A DNA stretch of 64,000 bases from Rheinheimera riviphila (GTDB lineage Bacteria; Pseudomonadota; Gammaproteobacteria; Enterobacterales; Alteromonadaceae). The stretch covers positions 109,158 to 173,157 of the forward strand of contig NZ_SACS01000007.1 in assembly GCF_004005945.1 (NCBI RefSeq), read 5' to 3'. Below, one piece after another: positions 9,349-17,559 of this stretch. Every line of letters begins with the position of its first letter. The first letter of the stretch is position 1. Both the position numbers and the translations under genes were made by a program. The notes under the pieces are model-generated. The model searched no databases and was not told the origin of the DNA. It saw only the letters and a list, made by a program, of their open reading frames with translations.

Positions 9349-9379
9349 GGGAGTAGCCTGATACTACTCCCTTTTTTTT
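9349..9379 (+). terminator. Strong Rho-independent terminator of the putative small RNA
   Basis: GGGAGTAG (9349-9356) pairs perfectly with CTACTCCC (9364-9371) around a 7-nt loop and is followed by eight T. The HDOD gene on the other strand ends at 9418; the T run shows that the terminator serves the plus strand. Confidence 0.9.
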
Positions 9380-9417
9380 GCCCCTCAGCCTTGAAGTGGC
9401 TCAAGCTGCTTAAAGAC

Positions 9418-10824
9418 TCACACCGCCGCTTCGTTGTGTTGCAGCATCAATTGCAGGGTATTGGCGACCAGCTGAAATTCGGCGAATTGGCGTGGGGTCA
9501 CTGCTTTTCCGGCGGCGTCGGCGTAAAATAGAGCAAAAATACGTTTTTCCACTTTGAGGCTGGCGACCAGACAATCGCCATCCTGTGGTAACAACACTTC
9601 CAGCCCCGCCAGCGGCTGCGACGCGGTATTTTTCGGTCGCCAGATGGGTTGTTGTTTCAATAATAAATCATGCAGCAACTCACCTTTGTGCAGCTTATCC
9701 AGCTCAATTTTTAACTGCTGGCGCCAGACCAGGGTGTCGCGGCCGGCCACATAACGCGGTTCAAATGACTTACTTTTATAATCCATCAACATCAGGCTGA
9801 CACGCGCAAGTCCAGCGCCTTCATGCAGACAAAGCACCGCCGAATGCAGAATTTTTGTCAGATTGTCGCCCAGCTGAAACAACTTAAACAATAAGTTCAG
9901 ATGCCGCACCAGTTCGTGGTCAGTAACGGCGTATTGCGCTGTGGCTTCCAGAATTTGCTGACGGTCTGGCAATTGCGGCAGAATTTTATCCGCGCCGTAG
10001 CTACTGGCGATAGCCGCCGCTTCATCCGCCATCAGTAAAATTTGTTGATGGCTTTCTTCGACGCTGAGCTGGCAGATTTTCGCCAGTTGCAAGCAATGCT
10101 CAGTCATTTGTGGTGATGTCAGGCCTTGCTCAATATGCTGACTGATTTGATCCGCCAGATTGACAATACCCGCCAAAGCGCCGGATTTTTGCACCGGACT
10201 GACCGCATCCAGTAATAAATCACCAAGTTTCCACTCTTTAATCAGTTCTTTATTCAGCGTATCGATGCCGACACCGAGATATTTCATCGCAATGGAGTGT
10301 TCGTCATCAGGGTACAAATCACGCTCGACGATAAATTGCTCGGCAGCGGTTTCCTGGCTGGCCAATAATGCTAAATCGGCCACTTGTCGCAGTAACGCGG
10401 CAATAAAGACCTGTTCACGCCGGTCGCTGTCCAGCTTCGGCACCATCGCCCTTGCTTGCACCGCCGCGTGAAAAGAGCGGGCAAGTCGTTGTAACAACAT
10501 CGCTTTGGGTTTACCACTGAGGAGGCTGTCAATCAGCACACTGGCCAGCGTAATGTTTTTGACTTCAATAAAACCAATCTGCACTATGGCCCGCGATACC
10601 GTTTGCACCGGTTTACTGGAACGGTTGTAGTGCACGGTATTCGCCACCCGCAGCACTTTAGAAGTCAGGTTGGCGTCACGTAAAATGATTTGCGCCAGAT
10701 CGTCGGCACTACTTTCGCTGCTGTCATTGAGCTGACAGACTTCCAGCACGACGCTGTTAATGGATGGTAGTTTCTGATTGAGCAGCAACTTCATCCAGGC
10801 GGATAAACCACGGATGTCCGACAT
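9418..10824 (-). CDS. HDOD domain protein with C-terminal GAF-like domain
   Basis: 468 residues. The N-terminal part (about 10-215) is an HDOD domain, a degenerate HD-type fold often found in signalling proteins (LPSINSVVLEVCQL; ILRDANLTSKVLRVANT; VSRAIVQIGF). The C-terminal part (about 310-460) looks like a GAF sensor domain. Such proteins usually act in second-messenger or stress signalling by protein contacts; no catalytic HD pair is evident. The ATG at 10824 is preceded by AAGGTAATGC. It stands alone between the small-RNA unit and the DUF2288 gene. The specific role is unknown. Confidence 0.85.
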   Translation of the reverse strand: MSDIRGLSAWMKLLLNQKLPSINSVVLEVCQLNDSSESSADDLAQIILRDANLTSKVLRVANTVHYNRSSKPVQTVSRAIVQIGFIEVKNITLASVLIDSLLSGKPKAMLLQRLARSFHAAVQARAMVPKLDSDRREQVFIAALLRQVADLALLASQETAAEQFIVERDLYPDDEHSIAMKYLGVGIDTLNKELIKEWKLGDLLLDAVSPVQKSGALAGIVNLADQISQHIEQGLTSPQMTEHCLQLAKICQLSVEESHQQILLMADEAAAIASSYGADKILPQLPDRQQILEATAQYAVTDHELVRHLNLLFKLFQLGDNLTKILHSAVLCLHEGAGLARVSLMLMDYKSKSFEPRYVAGRDTLVWRQQLKIELDKLHKGELLHDLLLKQQPIWRPKNTASQPLAGLEVLLPQDGDCLVASLKVEKRIFALFYADAAGKAVTPRQFAEFQLVANTLQLMLQHNEAAV

Positions 10825-10926
10825 GCATTACCTTTTTATAAATGTGACAACGACATTGAAGATTGTAGCTGTAACGAGCGTAAGCAACTAATACAACGAA
10901 GCTGTTTGCGGCAAAGTTGGCTGCGA

Positions 10927-11241
10927 CTAGGCAGCTTTATCCTGCACCAACACCCAGGGCGAAATCACCACCGCCCACAACATCGTTTGTTGTTGATACC
11001 AGGCCTGCGCCTGATCGGCTTCAACCCGTCCTAACTGGCCTTGCGCCAGCCAGGCCGCCACTTGCGGCTTGGCATCGGTGGCAAAAGCAAATGCCACATC
11101 AATCAAATCAAGCGCTGCCGACACCTGTAATACATCACCGGCAGCGTAAAATTTTTGCAGCTCCAACCAGCTGATCACCGCGGTTTCGGCGGTAATTTTT
11201 GCTTTTAATACGTCGGGTTCGACATCAAAATTTTCGTTCAT
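10927..11241 (-). CDS. DUF2288 family protein
   Basis: 104 residues. The order of conserved blocks fits DUF2288: an N-terminal AKITAETAVISWLELQKF, a central ALDLIDVAFAFATD, QVAAWLAQGQL and the terminal LWAVVISPWVLVQ. Predicted as a small soluble helical protein with no signal peptide. The function of the family is unknown to me. It lies between the glrK-qseG-glrR operon and the HDOD gene, on the same strand, 56 nt after glrR, so it may be read with that operon. Confidence 0.85.
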   Translation of the reverse strand: MNENFDVEPDVLKAKITAETAVISWLELQKFYAAGDVLQVSAALDLIDVAFAFATDAKPQVAAWLAQGQLGRVEADQAQAWYQQQTMLWAVVISPWVLVQDKAA

Positions 11242-11297
11242 CTCACTTCACTTTGCTATTTATATAGAACTCATCCACAACCATTTTTTAAGGCTGC

Positions 11298-12650
11298 TTA
11301 CTCAGGCTCATCACCTTGCTCTGAGACCTGCGCCGCGCTTAATTCATGTTTTTTCAAAAGCTTGTGAAAATCAGTTCGATTCCGTCCAGCAAGTTCTGCC
11401 GCGCGGGTGACATTACCTTCGGCCATTTTTAACACCCGCACCAGATACTGCCGTTCGAACTGATCCCGCGCTTCGCTCAGCGTCGGCCAGAAACTGCGGT
11501 TTTGCGCCAACGCCTGTTCAACCAGCGCCAGACTAATCACCGGGCTGCTGGTCAGCGCCACACACTGCTCCACCACGTTCACCAGTTGCCGCACATTGCC
11601 CGGCCACTGCGCTGTGACGAGCGCCTGCATCGCATCTTCGGAAAAACGATTGACCTGCACATGGTGACGCTCACCACTTTGTGCCAGCACGTGCCGCGCC
11701 AGTAGCGGAATATCTTCGGCTCTTTCGCGTAAAGTCGGCAGCTGCAGATTCACCACATTTAGCCGGTAATACAAATCTTCGCGAAAACTTTGCTCTTGCA
11801 TCGCTTGCTTTAAATCACGGTGGGTGGCAGAAATCAGTCGCACATCAATCGGAATTGATTTGGCACTACCTACAGGGCGGATCTGCCGCTCTTGCAGAGC
11901 CCGCAGCAATTTCACCTGCAACGGTAGTGGCATATCACCAATTTCGTCGAGGAATAACGTGCCGCCATCGGCTTCACGGAATAAACCTGCATGCTCGGTG
12001 ACCGCACCGGTAAAGGCACCTTTGGCGTGACCAAACAGCTCAGATTCAAGCAAATGTTCCGGCAAAGCGCCGCAGTTAATCGCCACAAAATTACGGCGGG
12101 CGCGTGGGCTGGCCTGATGAATGGCTTTGGCCAATAACTCTTTACCGGTACCGCTGGCGCCGGTGATCAACACACTGACATCACGCTGCGCCACCCGGTA
12201 CGCCTGCTCCAGCAGTTGATCCATACCTTTGCTGCGGGTGACAATGGCCTGGCGCCATTCGTCTTTACTTGGCACATGCGATTGATGCACCGCTTTTTGC
12301 AGAATATCGCGCAGTTCAACATTGTTCAGCGGCTTGGTTAAAAAACCAAATACCCCGCGCTGCGTTGCAGCAACAGCTTCCGGAATAGAACCATGCGCCG
12401 TCATCAGCACTACCGGTAAACCGGGGTTACGTTTGGCAATTTCATCAAACAGCGCCATGCCGTCGAGTCCCGGCATCCGCAAATCGCTGAGTACCACATC
12501 CACCGGTTGCTTGGCCAACATGGTCAAAGCTGTTTCGGCACAATCGGCGCTAATCACCTGATAACCTTCACCTTCCAGGCGTAAAGTCATCAGTCGCAAT
12601 AAACTCGGATCATCATCAACCAACAATAATCGGGCGTTATTTCCGCTCAT
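11298..12650 (-). CDS. glrR: Sigma-54-dependent response regulator GlrR
   Basis: 450 residues: receiver domain (1-120, phosphoacceptor Asp56 in VVLSDLRMPGLDG), sigma-54 AAA+ domain (about 140-370, Walker A GASGTGKE, the sigma-54 contact loop GAFTGA) and a Fis-type helix-turn-helix near 405-435 (NVTRAAELAGRNRTDFHKLLKKH). It is the output of the GlrK sensor encoded two genes upstream, with the lipoprotein QseG between. In enterobacteria GlrR activates the GlmY small RNA, which raises glmS expression, and rpoE. I see no glmY-like gene here. The gap to qseG is 2 nt. Confidence 0.95.
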   Translation of the reverse strand: MSGNNARLLLVDDDPSLLRLMTLRLEGEGYQVISADCAETALTMLAKQPVDVVLSDLRMPGLDGMALFDEIAKRNPGLPVVLMTAHGSIPEAVAATQRGVFGFLTKPLNNVELRDILQKAVHQSHVPSKDEWRQAIVTRSKGMDQLLEQAYRVAQRDVSVLITGASGTGKELLAKAIHQASPRARRNFVAINCGALPEHLLESELFGHAKGAFTGAVTEHAGLFREADGGTLFLDEIGDMPLPLQVKLLRALQERQIRPVGSAKSIPIDVRLISATHRDLKQAMQEQSFREDLYYRLNVVNLQLPTLRERAEDIPLLARHVLAQSGERHHVQVNRFSEDAMQALVTAQWPGNVRQLVNVVEQCVALTSSPVISLALVEQALAQNRSFWPTLSEARDQFERQYLVRVLKMAEGNVTRAAELAGRNRTDFHKLLKKHELSAAQVSEQGDEPE

Positions 12651-12652
12651 CC

Positions 12653-13231
12653 TTAGCCTCCGCCACTTTGATTCAACTTGGCTTCGATTTGGGTCAGTGC
12701 ATCAATTTTCTTTTGTAGATCAGCGTTTTGCTTCTGTAAACGTTCCAGATTATCTTGTTGCTGGCCATTTAACCGGCCCAGCGCTTTGACGGCAGATTCC
12801 GATTCCAATAACTTTTGATTGTAAGCATGATCCCAACGCAACATGTCAGCTAAACCGGACGGCAGGGTCGTTAATTGTTCACCAAGCTGGGTTTGTGCTT
12901 TAAAACGTACCGGATAAGGGTTGTCCGGATGAATGCGGATCAGCAGCTGCTGCAATGACACCACCGGGCCGTATTGCAGATTTTTACTCAGATTGTCGCG
13001 TTGTTTGGTGGTCATTTTCAAAAGCTCAGCGCGAAACTCAGTCCAGGCGGTCAGGCTTGAAACATCATCGCTGATCGCCATCGCAGGTTTCACCGGCTCT
13101 GGTGCCTGTCGTGGTAACTCCACCACTTTTTCCGGCTCGGGGGTCGGTTTAATGATCACCGGCAATGGTACCGGTCCCCCCTGACATCCAGCTAACAACA
13201 GGCTGCCAGCCAGCACAGACCATAACTTCAT
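12653..13231 (-). CDS. qseG: QseG-like outer-membrane lipoprotein of the GlrKR system
   Basis: 192 residues with a lipoprotein signal (MKLWSVLAGSLLLAGC, lipidated Cys16), a Pro/Glu-rich linker and a C-terminal coiled coil (about 145-190). It sits between glrK and glrR, overlapping the end of glrK by 4 bp and ending 2 nt before glrR. In E. coli, QseG binds the periplasmic part of the kinase and is needed for its activation. The sequence is poorly conserved, so the call rests on the lipobox, size and synteny. Confidence 0.85.
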   Translation of the reverse strand: MKLWSVLAGSLLLAGCQGGPVPLPVIIKPTPEPEKVVELPRQAPEPVKPAMAISDDVSSLTAWTEFRAELLKMTTKQRDNLSKNLQYGPVVSLQQLLIRIHPDNPYPVRFKAQTQLGEQLTTLPSGLADMLRWDHAYNQKLLESESAVKALGRLNGQQQDNLERLQKQNADLQKKIDALTQIEAKLNQSGGG

Positions 13232-14646
13232 ATCGAATCCTCAACCATAGGTAATCGGATGCGAATACAGACATCTGCATAATTCACATCCACAATTTCG
13301 GCCAGCCCGCCCAACAGACGGGCGCAATCTGCCACGATCGAAAGTCCTAAACCCGACCCCTGAATGGCATCAAAACGCGGTGCTGTACCACGCTGAAAGG
13401 GTTCAAACAGTTTAGCCCGCATTTCCGCCGGGATCGGCGTTCCGTTATTCGCAACATCTAACAACATAAATTTATCGTGTGGCCGCAGCACCACCCACAC
13501 CGGGCTCGATTGTCCGCCATAAGCCTGCGCATTATTAATCAGATTATCCAGAATACGCCGGAACAACATCGCATCGGTATAAAGCCGCGGCAGCTGACAA
13601 TCCAGTTCGATGTATTGCTGGCGTTGCTGCAACGATAAGGCATGGTCGTTAAAACAACTTTGCAGTAACTGCTGGCTGTCATGCCAGGCGAACTCTGGTT
13701 TTGCCTGCTGTAACAAGCGGTTGTAATCGAGCAATTGTTCTGTAAGTTGGCTTAACCGATCGGCGCTGCCACTCAGCAAGGTGACGACTTCTTTTTGCTG
13801 TGGGTTCAGCATACCGACCACTTGTTCCGATAATAGTGCACAACCTTCTTTAATACTGGAAAGTGGGGTTTTAAGTTCATGCGAGGCATGACGCAATAGA
13901 ATCAGCCGCAGCGCTTCTAACTGCTGCAACCGCGACGCCAGCCAGCGCAGTTGCTCGCCGAGTTCGGTGAGTTCGCGCGGGCCTTCCACTTGTTCATTCG
14001 GGAAATGATGGCTGGCCTGGCCAATCGAACGGATCATGGTATCCAATTGTTTAATCGGCGAAGCAATCCGCGCCGATGCCCACAACACCAGCAATAACGT
14101 CAGGATCACCAGTGCGACACTCTGCCAAGCCAATTGGTTTTGCGCCGCCACCACATAACTTTGCTGGGCTTGCAGCCGTTCTTCCAGCAAATTCCAGGTT
14201 TGTTCGGTCAGCTGCCCTTGTTGCTGACGGATTTGTAGTAACAACGGCGATAAATCTTCAATGCTGCTTTGCAGGTAAATTTGCAGTAATACTGCGACGT
14301 GCCGCTGTTGTTGTTCACATAAACTTTTGGCGTTCAGACTCTGGCACAAAGTGTCCAGCATTTGCTGATAATTTTCGATATGAGTTTTGGCTAAACGACT
14401 CAGTGCATCAGTGCGCAAAATGCTGAATTGGCGCACCGCCCGCTCAATATCTATCACCACATTTTGCATATTTTCAGTGACTTTGACGCTGCCCACCGAA
14501 GTTTCAGCTTCGGCAACTGCGTAACGACTGACATCCGACAAAGCGCTATTGCTTTGCCACAACAATACTGCAAGCGGGATTAACGCCAGGAAAAAGCTCA
14601 GCAGGATAAATTGCCGCAACGAAGCAGGCTGAAAAGGCATACGCAT
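13228..14646 (-). CDS. glrK: Sensor histidine kinase GlrK
   Basis: About 472 residues from the ATG at 14646, chosen because AGGAG lies 11 nt upstream; the frame is open for 19 more codons. An N-terminal transmembrane helix (QFILLSFFLALIPLAVLLW), a periplasmic helical domain and a second helix (around 180-200) precede a HAMP region, the H-box RHASHELKTPLSSIKEG and an ATPase domain (NLINNAQAYGG, VANNGTPIP, GSGLGLSIV). It phosphorylates GlrR and responds to envelope conditions in enterobacteria. First gene of the glrK-qseG-glrR operon. Confidence 0.93.
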   Translation of the reverse strand: MRMPFQPASLRQFILLSFFLALIPLAVLLWQSNSALSDVSRYAVAEAETSVGSVKVTENMQNVVIDIERAVRQFSILRTDALSRLAKTHIENYQQMLDTLCQSLNAKSLCEQQQRHVAVLLQIYLQSSIEDLSPLLLQIRQQQGQLTEQTWNLLEERLQAQQSYVVAAQNQLAWQSVALVILTLLLVLWASARIASPIKQLDTMIRSIGQASHHFPNEQVEGPRELTELGEQLRWLASRLQQLEALRLILLRHASHELKTPLSSIKEGCALLSEQVVGMLNPQQKEVVTLLSGSADRLSQLTEQLLDYNRLLQQAKPEFAWHDSQQLLQSCFNDHALSLQQRQQYIELDCQLPRLYTDAMLFRRILDNLINNAQAYGGQSSPVWVVLRPHDKFMLLDVANNGTPIPAEMRAKLFEPFQRGTAPRFDAIQGSGLGLSIVADCARLLGGLAEIVDVNYADVCIRIRLPMVEDSI

Positions 14647-14812
14647 AACGATGGGATCTCCTGACTTCATACAGCAGTAACGAGGACTATCGGTTTCTAT
14701 CATAACGGATTAATGCAACAGCCCCAATCAGATTCAATCTTAGGTAAATGCAGGTGTTAGAAAATCCTAAAAAAGGTAAACCGGTAACAGTAACGAAATG
14801 ATTAAATTTCAG

Positions 14813-14844
14813 GCAAAAAAAAGGCCGGTAATAAAACCGACCTT
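14813..14844 (-). terminator. Rho-independent terminator of the 64-residue gene
   Basis: On the minus strand AAGGTCGGT pairs with ACCGGCCTT (one G-T wobble) and runs into eight T. It lies just downstream of the stop at 14862. Confidence 0.85.
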
Positions 14845-14861
14845 GAAGGGATTTGAAAGGG

Positions 14862-15056
14862 TTATGCGCGGGCTGCAACACCAGCGGCGCGGGCCTTACG
14901 TACTTTAGCTGACTGACGGTTGTAAGCATCCGCAAATTGCGCTTTTTCCAGCTGACGTACGGCAGTACCGTTTACATCAATTTTGCGTAAGTAAGTAACA
15001 AACACAAAAGCATTGACCGCGAAAAATACTGCTGCTGCGATTAAAAATGTGTCCAT
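14862..15056 (-). CDS. 64-residue single-span membrane protein of unknown function
   Basis: The start is the ATG at 15056 with AAGAGG 6 nt upstream; a longer frame reaches 15125 but lacks such a site. The product has one N-terminal transmembrane segment (TFLIAAAVFFAVNAFVFVTYL), then a basic, helical cytoplasmic tail rich in Ala, Lys and Arg (KVRKARAAGVAARA). It has its own strong terminator, which supports a real and probably well-expressed gene. I do not recognise the family. Confidence 0.65.
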   Translation of the reverse strand: MDTFLIAAAVFFAVNAFVFVTYLRKIDVNGTAVRQLEKAQFADAYNRQSAKVRKARAAGVAARA

Positions 15057-15605
15057 GGTGTACCTCTTCTCATGTTGCCAGCCTCGACTGGTCTTTAAAT
15101 TCTTAACTTCACTGATTCGCTTCATCAGGTAAAAAACGGAAGTGGAACCTGCTGTATCACTTGCGTTATTTACCTGGACAATCTGTTTAATGCACGGGTT
15201 GTGCCAACATTTTAAATTAAATAATAGTCGTTTAATTTCAACTGCTTAAAACAATAACCACCAGAATGCACTGGGTTGCAGCTGAGTTGAGACTGAGGAT
15301 CTGTTGCTAATTAGAGACAGCGATCTGGATGTATTTTTAATATCTATATAATTCAATAACTTAAACTGTATCTTTTTTGCGACAGTTTTGGCCGGCTGGA
15401 TGACTTATGAAAAATGTAATTTTAAATCAATAACTTACTCATGGTGATTTCAGGCAAAAATTCACCCTATTGCAACTTCGTGCGGAGCCGTCTGAGGATA
15501 TTTGAGTGACCGATAGCAAACAGCCCCAAAAAGCGGGGCTGTTTATTAAGAGATTTGCTTTGGAAGTGGCATCGTTCAAACCACTCAACATACAACAAAA
15601 GCGGT
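15057..15605. other. 549-nt gene-poor stretch
   Basis: Between the 64-residue gene and the adenosine deaminase-type gene. It is A+T-rich in the middle and holds no convincing reading frame. The only clear element is the hairpin at 15518-15544. The promoter of the 64-residue gene should lie at its left end, but I could not pick one confidently. Confidence 0.5.
15518..15544 (-). terminator. Terminator-like hairpin downstream of the deaminase gene
   Basis: AAACAGCCCC (15518-15527) pairs perfectly with GGGGCTGTTT (15535-15544) around a 7-nt loop. The stem ends in T on either strand, so it may work in both directions; it lies about 60 nt past the deaminase stop codon. Confidence 0.75.
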
Positions 15606-16847
15606 TTAATAGATAAAACCGTATTTACGCGCGACTTTGTCAAAATACTCCAGACACTGTTTGGCGTATTCGCGTTTTTCGACATAACTGCCTGGGAAAA
15701 AACTTTTCTTAAAGCCGTAAGCGACGATGTCTTTTAAGCGTTTCAGCGGGATATCAAAGTTATCAACCGCTAGCTGATATTCGCGGCTAACTGTGGTGTT
15801 CGACACCAGACGGTTGTCGGTACAAATGACTGTGGCGATACGGTTTTCCAGCATATCGCGCAGTTTATGTTGTTTGATGTCAGTGATGGCCGGATTGGTT
15901 TGCAGATTTGAGGTTAAACACACTTCAATGGCGATACGCTTGTCTGCGATATAGGACGCTAACTCTTTGATATATTTTTGTTTGTCGAGGATATTCGGGT
16001 CACGGATCATCTCCGGCATAAACATCGAATAACCATGGCCAATCCGGTCAGCATAACATTCGGTAATGGCTTCAAACACCGACTCGGCGCCGTAGGCTTC
16101 GCCGGCATGCAATGTTTTGAGTAAAAAGTGCTGATGGGCGTATTCGTACACTTCTTTAAAATTATGCGCCGGATATCCCGATTCCTGCCCGGCCAAATCC
16201 AAAGCAACAATCGGCACCCCTTCTTCATCGCGCAACCGCACGCTGGCGCGCACCAATTCCATCGCGGCCAGTTTAATCACCTGCATTGGCTCAAAATCAC
16301 GCATCAGCTGAAATAAATTGGTGTAATAAGGAGAAAACCCTTTGTCGCCAAACATCCGCATCGCGCAGTTGATAATACCGTAGGCAAAAGGGGGTTTGTC
16401 GCCTGAAATTACCACAGCTTGCTGATTGTATTCAGTTTGCGCGCGCTTCAAGCCGTTATTGACCGCGTGCATCACTTTGTCAAACGTAATGCCGGCCGGT
16501 AAATCAATCAGCAGCTGTGGGGCAAACCGCACTTCGATGTAATTGACGCCTTCTTGCTGATTATCAATCGCCAGCTCGTAGGACGCTTGTTCCAGGTTTT
16601 CCATATTTCTCAGCACACCACAGGTGTATTGGAAACAATGCAGATATTCACCAAGATTATTGTAAGACTCTTTAAATACCAACTCTTTCAGCCCGGCCAC
16701 GGTATTGGAAGGCAACGTCAGTTGACTGCGTTTGGCCATCTCAATCAGCGACTCCAACCGTAAACTGCCATCGAGGTGCAGATGCAGGTCAGACTTTGGC
16801 ATTTCTTTAATAAAATCAGCGGAATAATGGGGCATTGGCACACTCAC
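15606..16847 (-). CDS. Adenosine deaminase-family amidohydrolase
   Basis: 413 residues, longer than the roughly 330 of classical bacterial Add. Zinc and catalytic motifs are visible: DLHLHLDGS (His22, His24), LHAGEAYG (catalytic Glu), RIGHGYSM and the metal Asp in VICTDNRLVSNTT. In classical adenosine deaminases the last motif reads TDDP; here the second Asp, which contacts the purine, is Asn. The enzyme probably deaminates adenosine or a related purine in salvage, but the substrate is uncertain. It is monocistronic, with a hairpin terminator downstream. Confidence 0.85.
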   Translation of the reverse strand: MSVPMPHYSADFIKEMPKSDLHLHLDGSLRLESLIEMAKRSQLTLPSNTVAGLKELVFKESYNNLGEYLHCFQYTCGVLRNMENLEQASYELAIDNQQEGVNYIEVRFAPQLLIDLPAGITFDKVMHAVNNGLKRAQTEYNQQAVVISGDKPPFAYGIINCAMRMFGDKGFSPYYTNLFQLMRDFEPMQVIKLAAMELVRASVRLRDEEGVPIVALDLAGQESGYPAHNFKEVYEYAHQHFLLKTLHAGEAYGAESVFEAITECYADRIGHGYSMFMPEMIRDPNILDKQKYIKELASYIADKRIAIEVCLTSNLQTNPAITDIKQHKLRDMLENRIATVICTDNRLVSNTTVSREYQLAVDNFDIPLKRLKDIVAYGFKKSFFPGSYVEKREYAKQCLEYFDKVARKYGFIY

Positions 16848-16969
16848 GGCTTGGTAAAACTGGTTTTAGTTATAGCAGTTTGCCGCGTCATGCGCGATAT
16901 TGAATATCAGGAAAATCGAATACAATATTGGGAAGAACGAAGGAGAAGTACCGGAATTAAAGCAGAAAA

Positions 16970-17056
16970 TGGTGCCCGGGGCCGGACTTGAACCGGCACG
17001 CCCTTTCGAGCGAGGGATTTTAAATCCCTTGTGTCTACCGATTTCACCACCCGGGC
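16970..17056 (-). tRNA. tRNA-Leu (anticodon UAA)
   Basis: On the minus strand an 87-nt sequence begins GCCCGGGTGGTGAAATCGG, carries the anticodon arm GGGATTTAAAATCCC with TAA in the loop, a long class II variable arm, the T-arm GGTTCAAGTCC and an encoded CCA. The acceptor arms GCCCGGG and CCCGGGC pair fully. It closely resembles E. coli tRNA-Leu(UAA). No integrase or duplicated tRNA end is seen beside it. Confidence 0.97.
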
Positions 17057-17370
17057 AGAGTTGCGTGTGCAGGAGCACTTGGCAGAACGGCGAGCATTTT
17101 AAGCCGCAGCAGGCGCAATTGTCATGTTATTTTTGTCATTATTCTGCAAAACCAGCGAGTTTGTTGTTTTTTTATGCAGCACAGCGTCAAATCTGTTCTG
17201 ACCAAAGCCGCTGATCTGGCTACACAAATGGCCTATATCAGTAAAACCGCTCAGAAGATAACCAGCTGGTTTGGCCATCTATACTGTTGCATTTCCAAAA
17301 TTGCCATGTTATTACTAATGACATTGGCGCAACAGGCGCAGTTTTGACCAGAATTCTTAAGAAAACTCTT
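17057..17370. other. 314-nt stretch upstream of the leu leader with a possible leu promoter
   Basis: No gene seen. It should contain the leftward tRNA promoter and the rightward leu promoter. A candidate for the latter is -35 TTGCAT (17287-17292), a 17-bp spacer and -10 TATTAC (17310-17315), giving a leader of about 50 nt before leuL. The matches to consensus are modest. Confidence 0.4.
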
Positions 17371-17454
17371 ATGACAAATAACACCCGTTTAAACGCAATT
17401 ATTCTCAACCTCCTCGTGCTCCTACTCAGGCCACGGGGTTTTGTGCATTGGTAA
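17371..17454 (+). CDS. leuL: leu operon leader peptide
   Basis: 27 residues, MTNNTRLNAIILNLLVLLLR and seven more, with seven leucines, six of them inside an eight-residue block (LNLLVLLL) and the last three consecutive. The Leu codons are CTC or CTA in the cluster. It ends TGGTAA, 21 nt before the 5' arm of the terminator hairpin. Leucine shortage would stall the ribosome in the cluster and free the segment just downstream (17434-17443) for antiterminator pairing. This is the standard attenuation design for leuABCD. It is too short for most gene callers. Confidence 0.88.
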   Translation: MTNNTRLNAIILNLLVLLLRPRGFVHW

Positions 17455-17506
17455 CACGCGTTTACCGGAACCAGCAAAAACCCCGAGCCACAGGCCGGGG
17501 TTTTTT
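17434..17506 (+). promoter_or_regulatory. Transcription attenuator of leuABCD
   Basis: CAAAAACCCCG (17475-17485) can pair with CGGGGTTTTTTG (from 17496) to make a terminator (CCCCG-A-GCC-ACA-GGC-CGGGG followed by six T), or with CGGGGTTTTG (17434-17443) inside the leuL coding sequence to make an antiterminator. The two competing partners are nearly identical in sequence. Position relative to the Leu codons fits ribosome-controlled attenuation. Confidence 0.88.
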
Positions 17507-17559
17507 GTTACCTCCAGGTCTGATAACGGGATAAAAAATCAGCGACAGAGGAACAAACT

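Larger units (their letters stand above)
9198..9379 (+). ncRNA. Putative Fur-controlled small RNA of about 180 nt
   Basis: A self-contained transcription unit: a good promoter overlapping a Fur box, about 150 nt without a sizeable gene, then a strong terminator with eight T. Internal hairpins are visible (CGGTT-G-AACCG and GAAGC-TCA-GCTTC). Known iron-responsive small RNAs (RyhB, PrrF) have this architecture, but I see no RyhB core sequence. The only reading frame is a 31-codon one starting 3 nt after the predicted start, listed separately. The RNA could be regulatory, coding, or both. Confidence 0.5.

Noticed and set aside
14687..14935. 82-codon minus-strand ORF covering the terminator near 14.8 kb
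   Set aside because: It runs through a strong terminator and overlaps the 64-residue gene in another frame.
16970..17056. tRNA-Leu as an integration site
   Set aside because: No integrase gene, no duplicated tRNA 3' end, and housekeeping genes lie on both sides.
16866..17214. ORFs crossing the tRNA-Leu gene on both strands
   Set aside because: They are read-through of the tRNA sequence and have no gene-like features.
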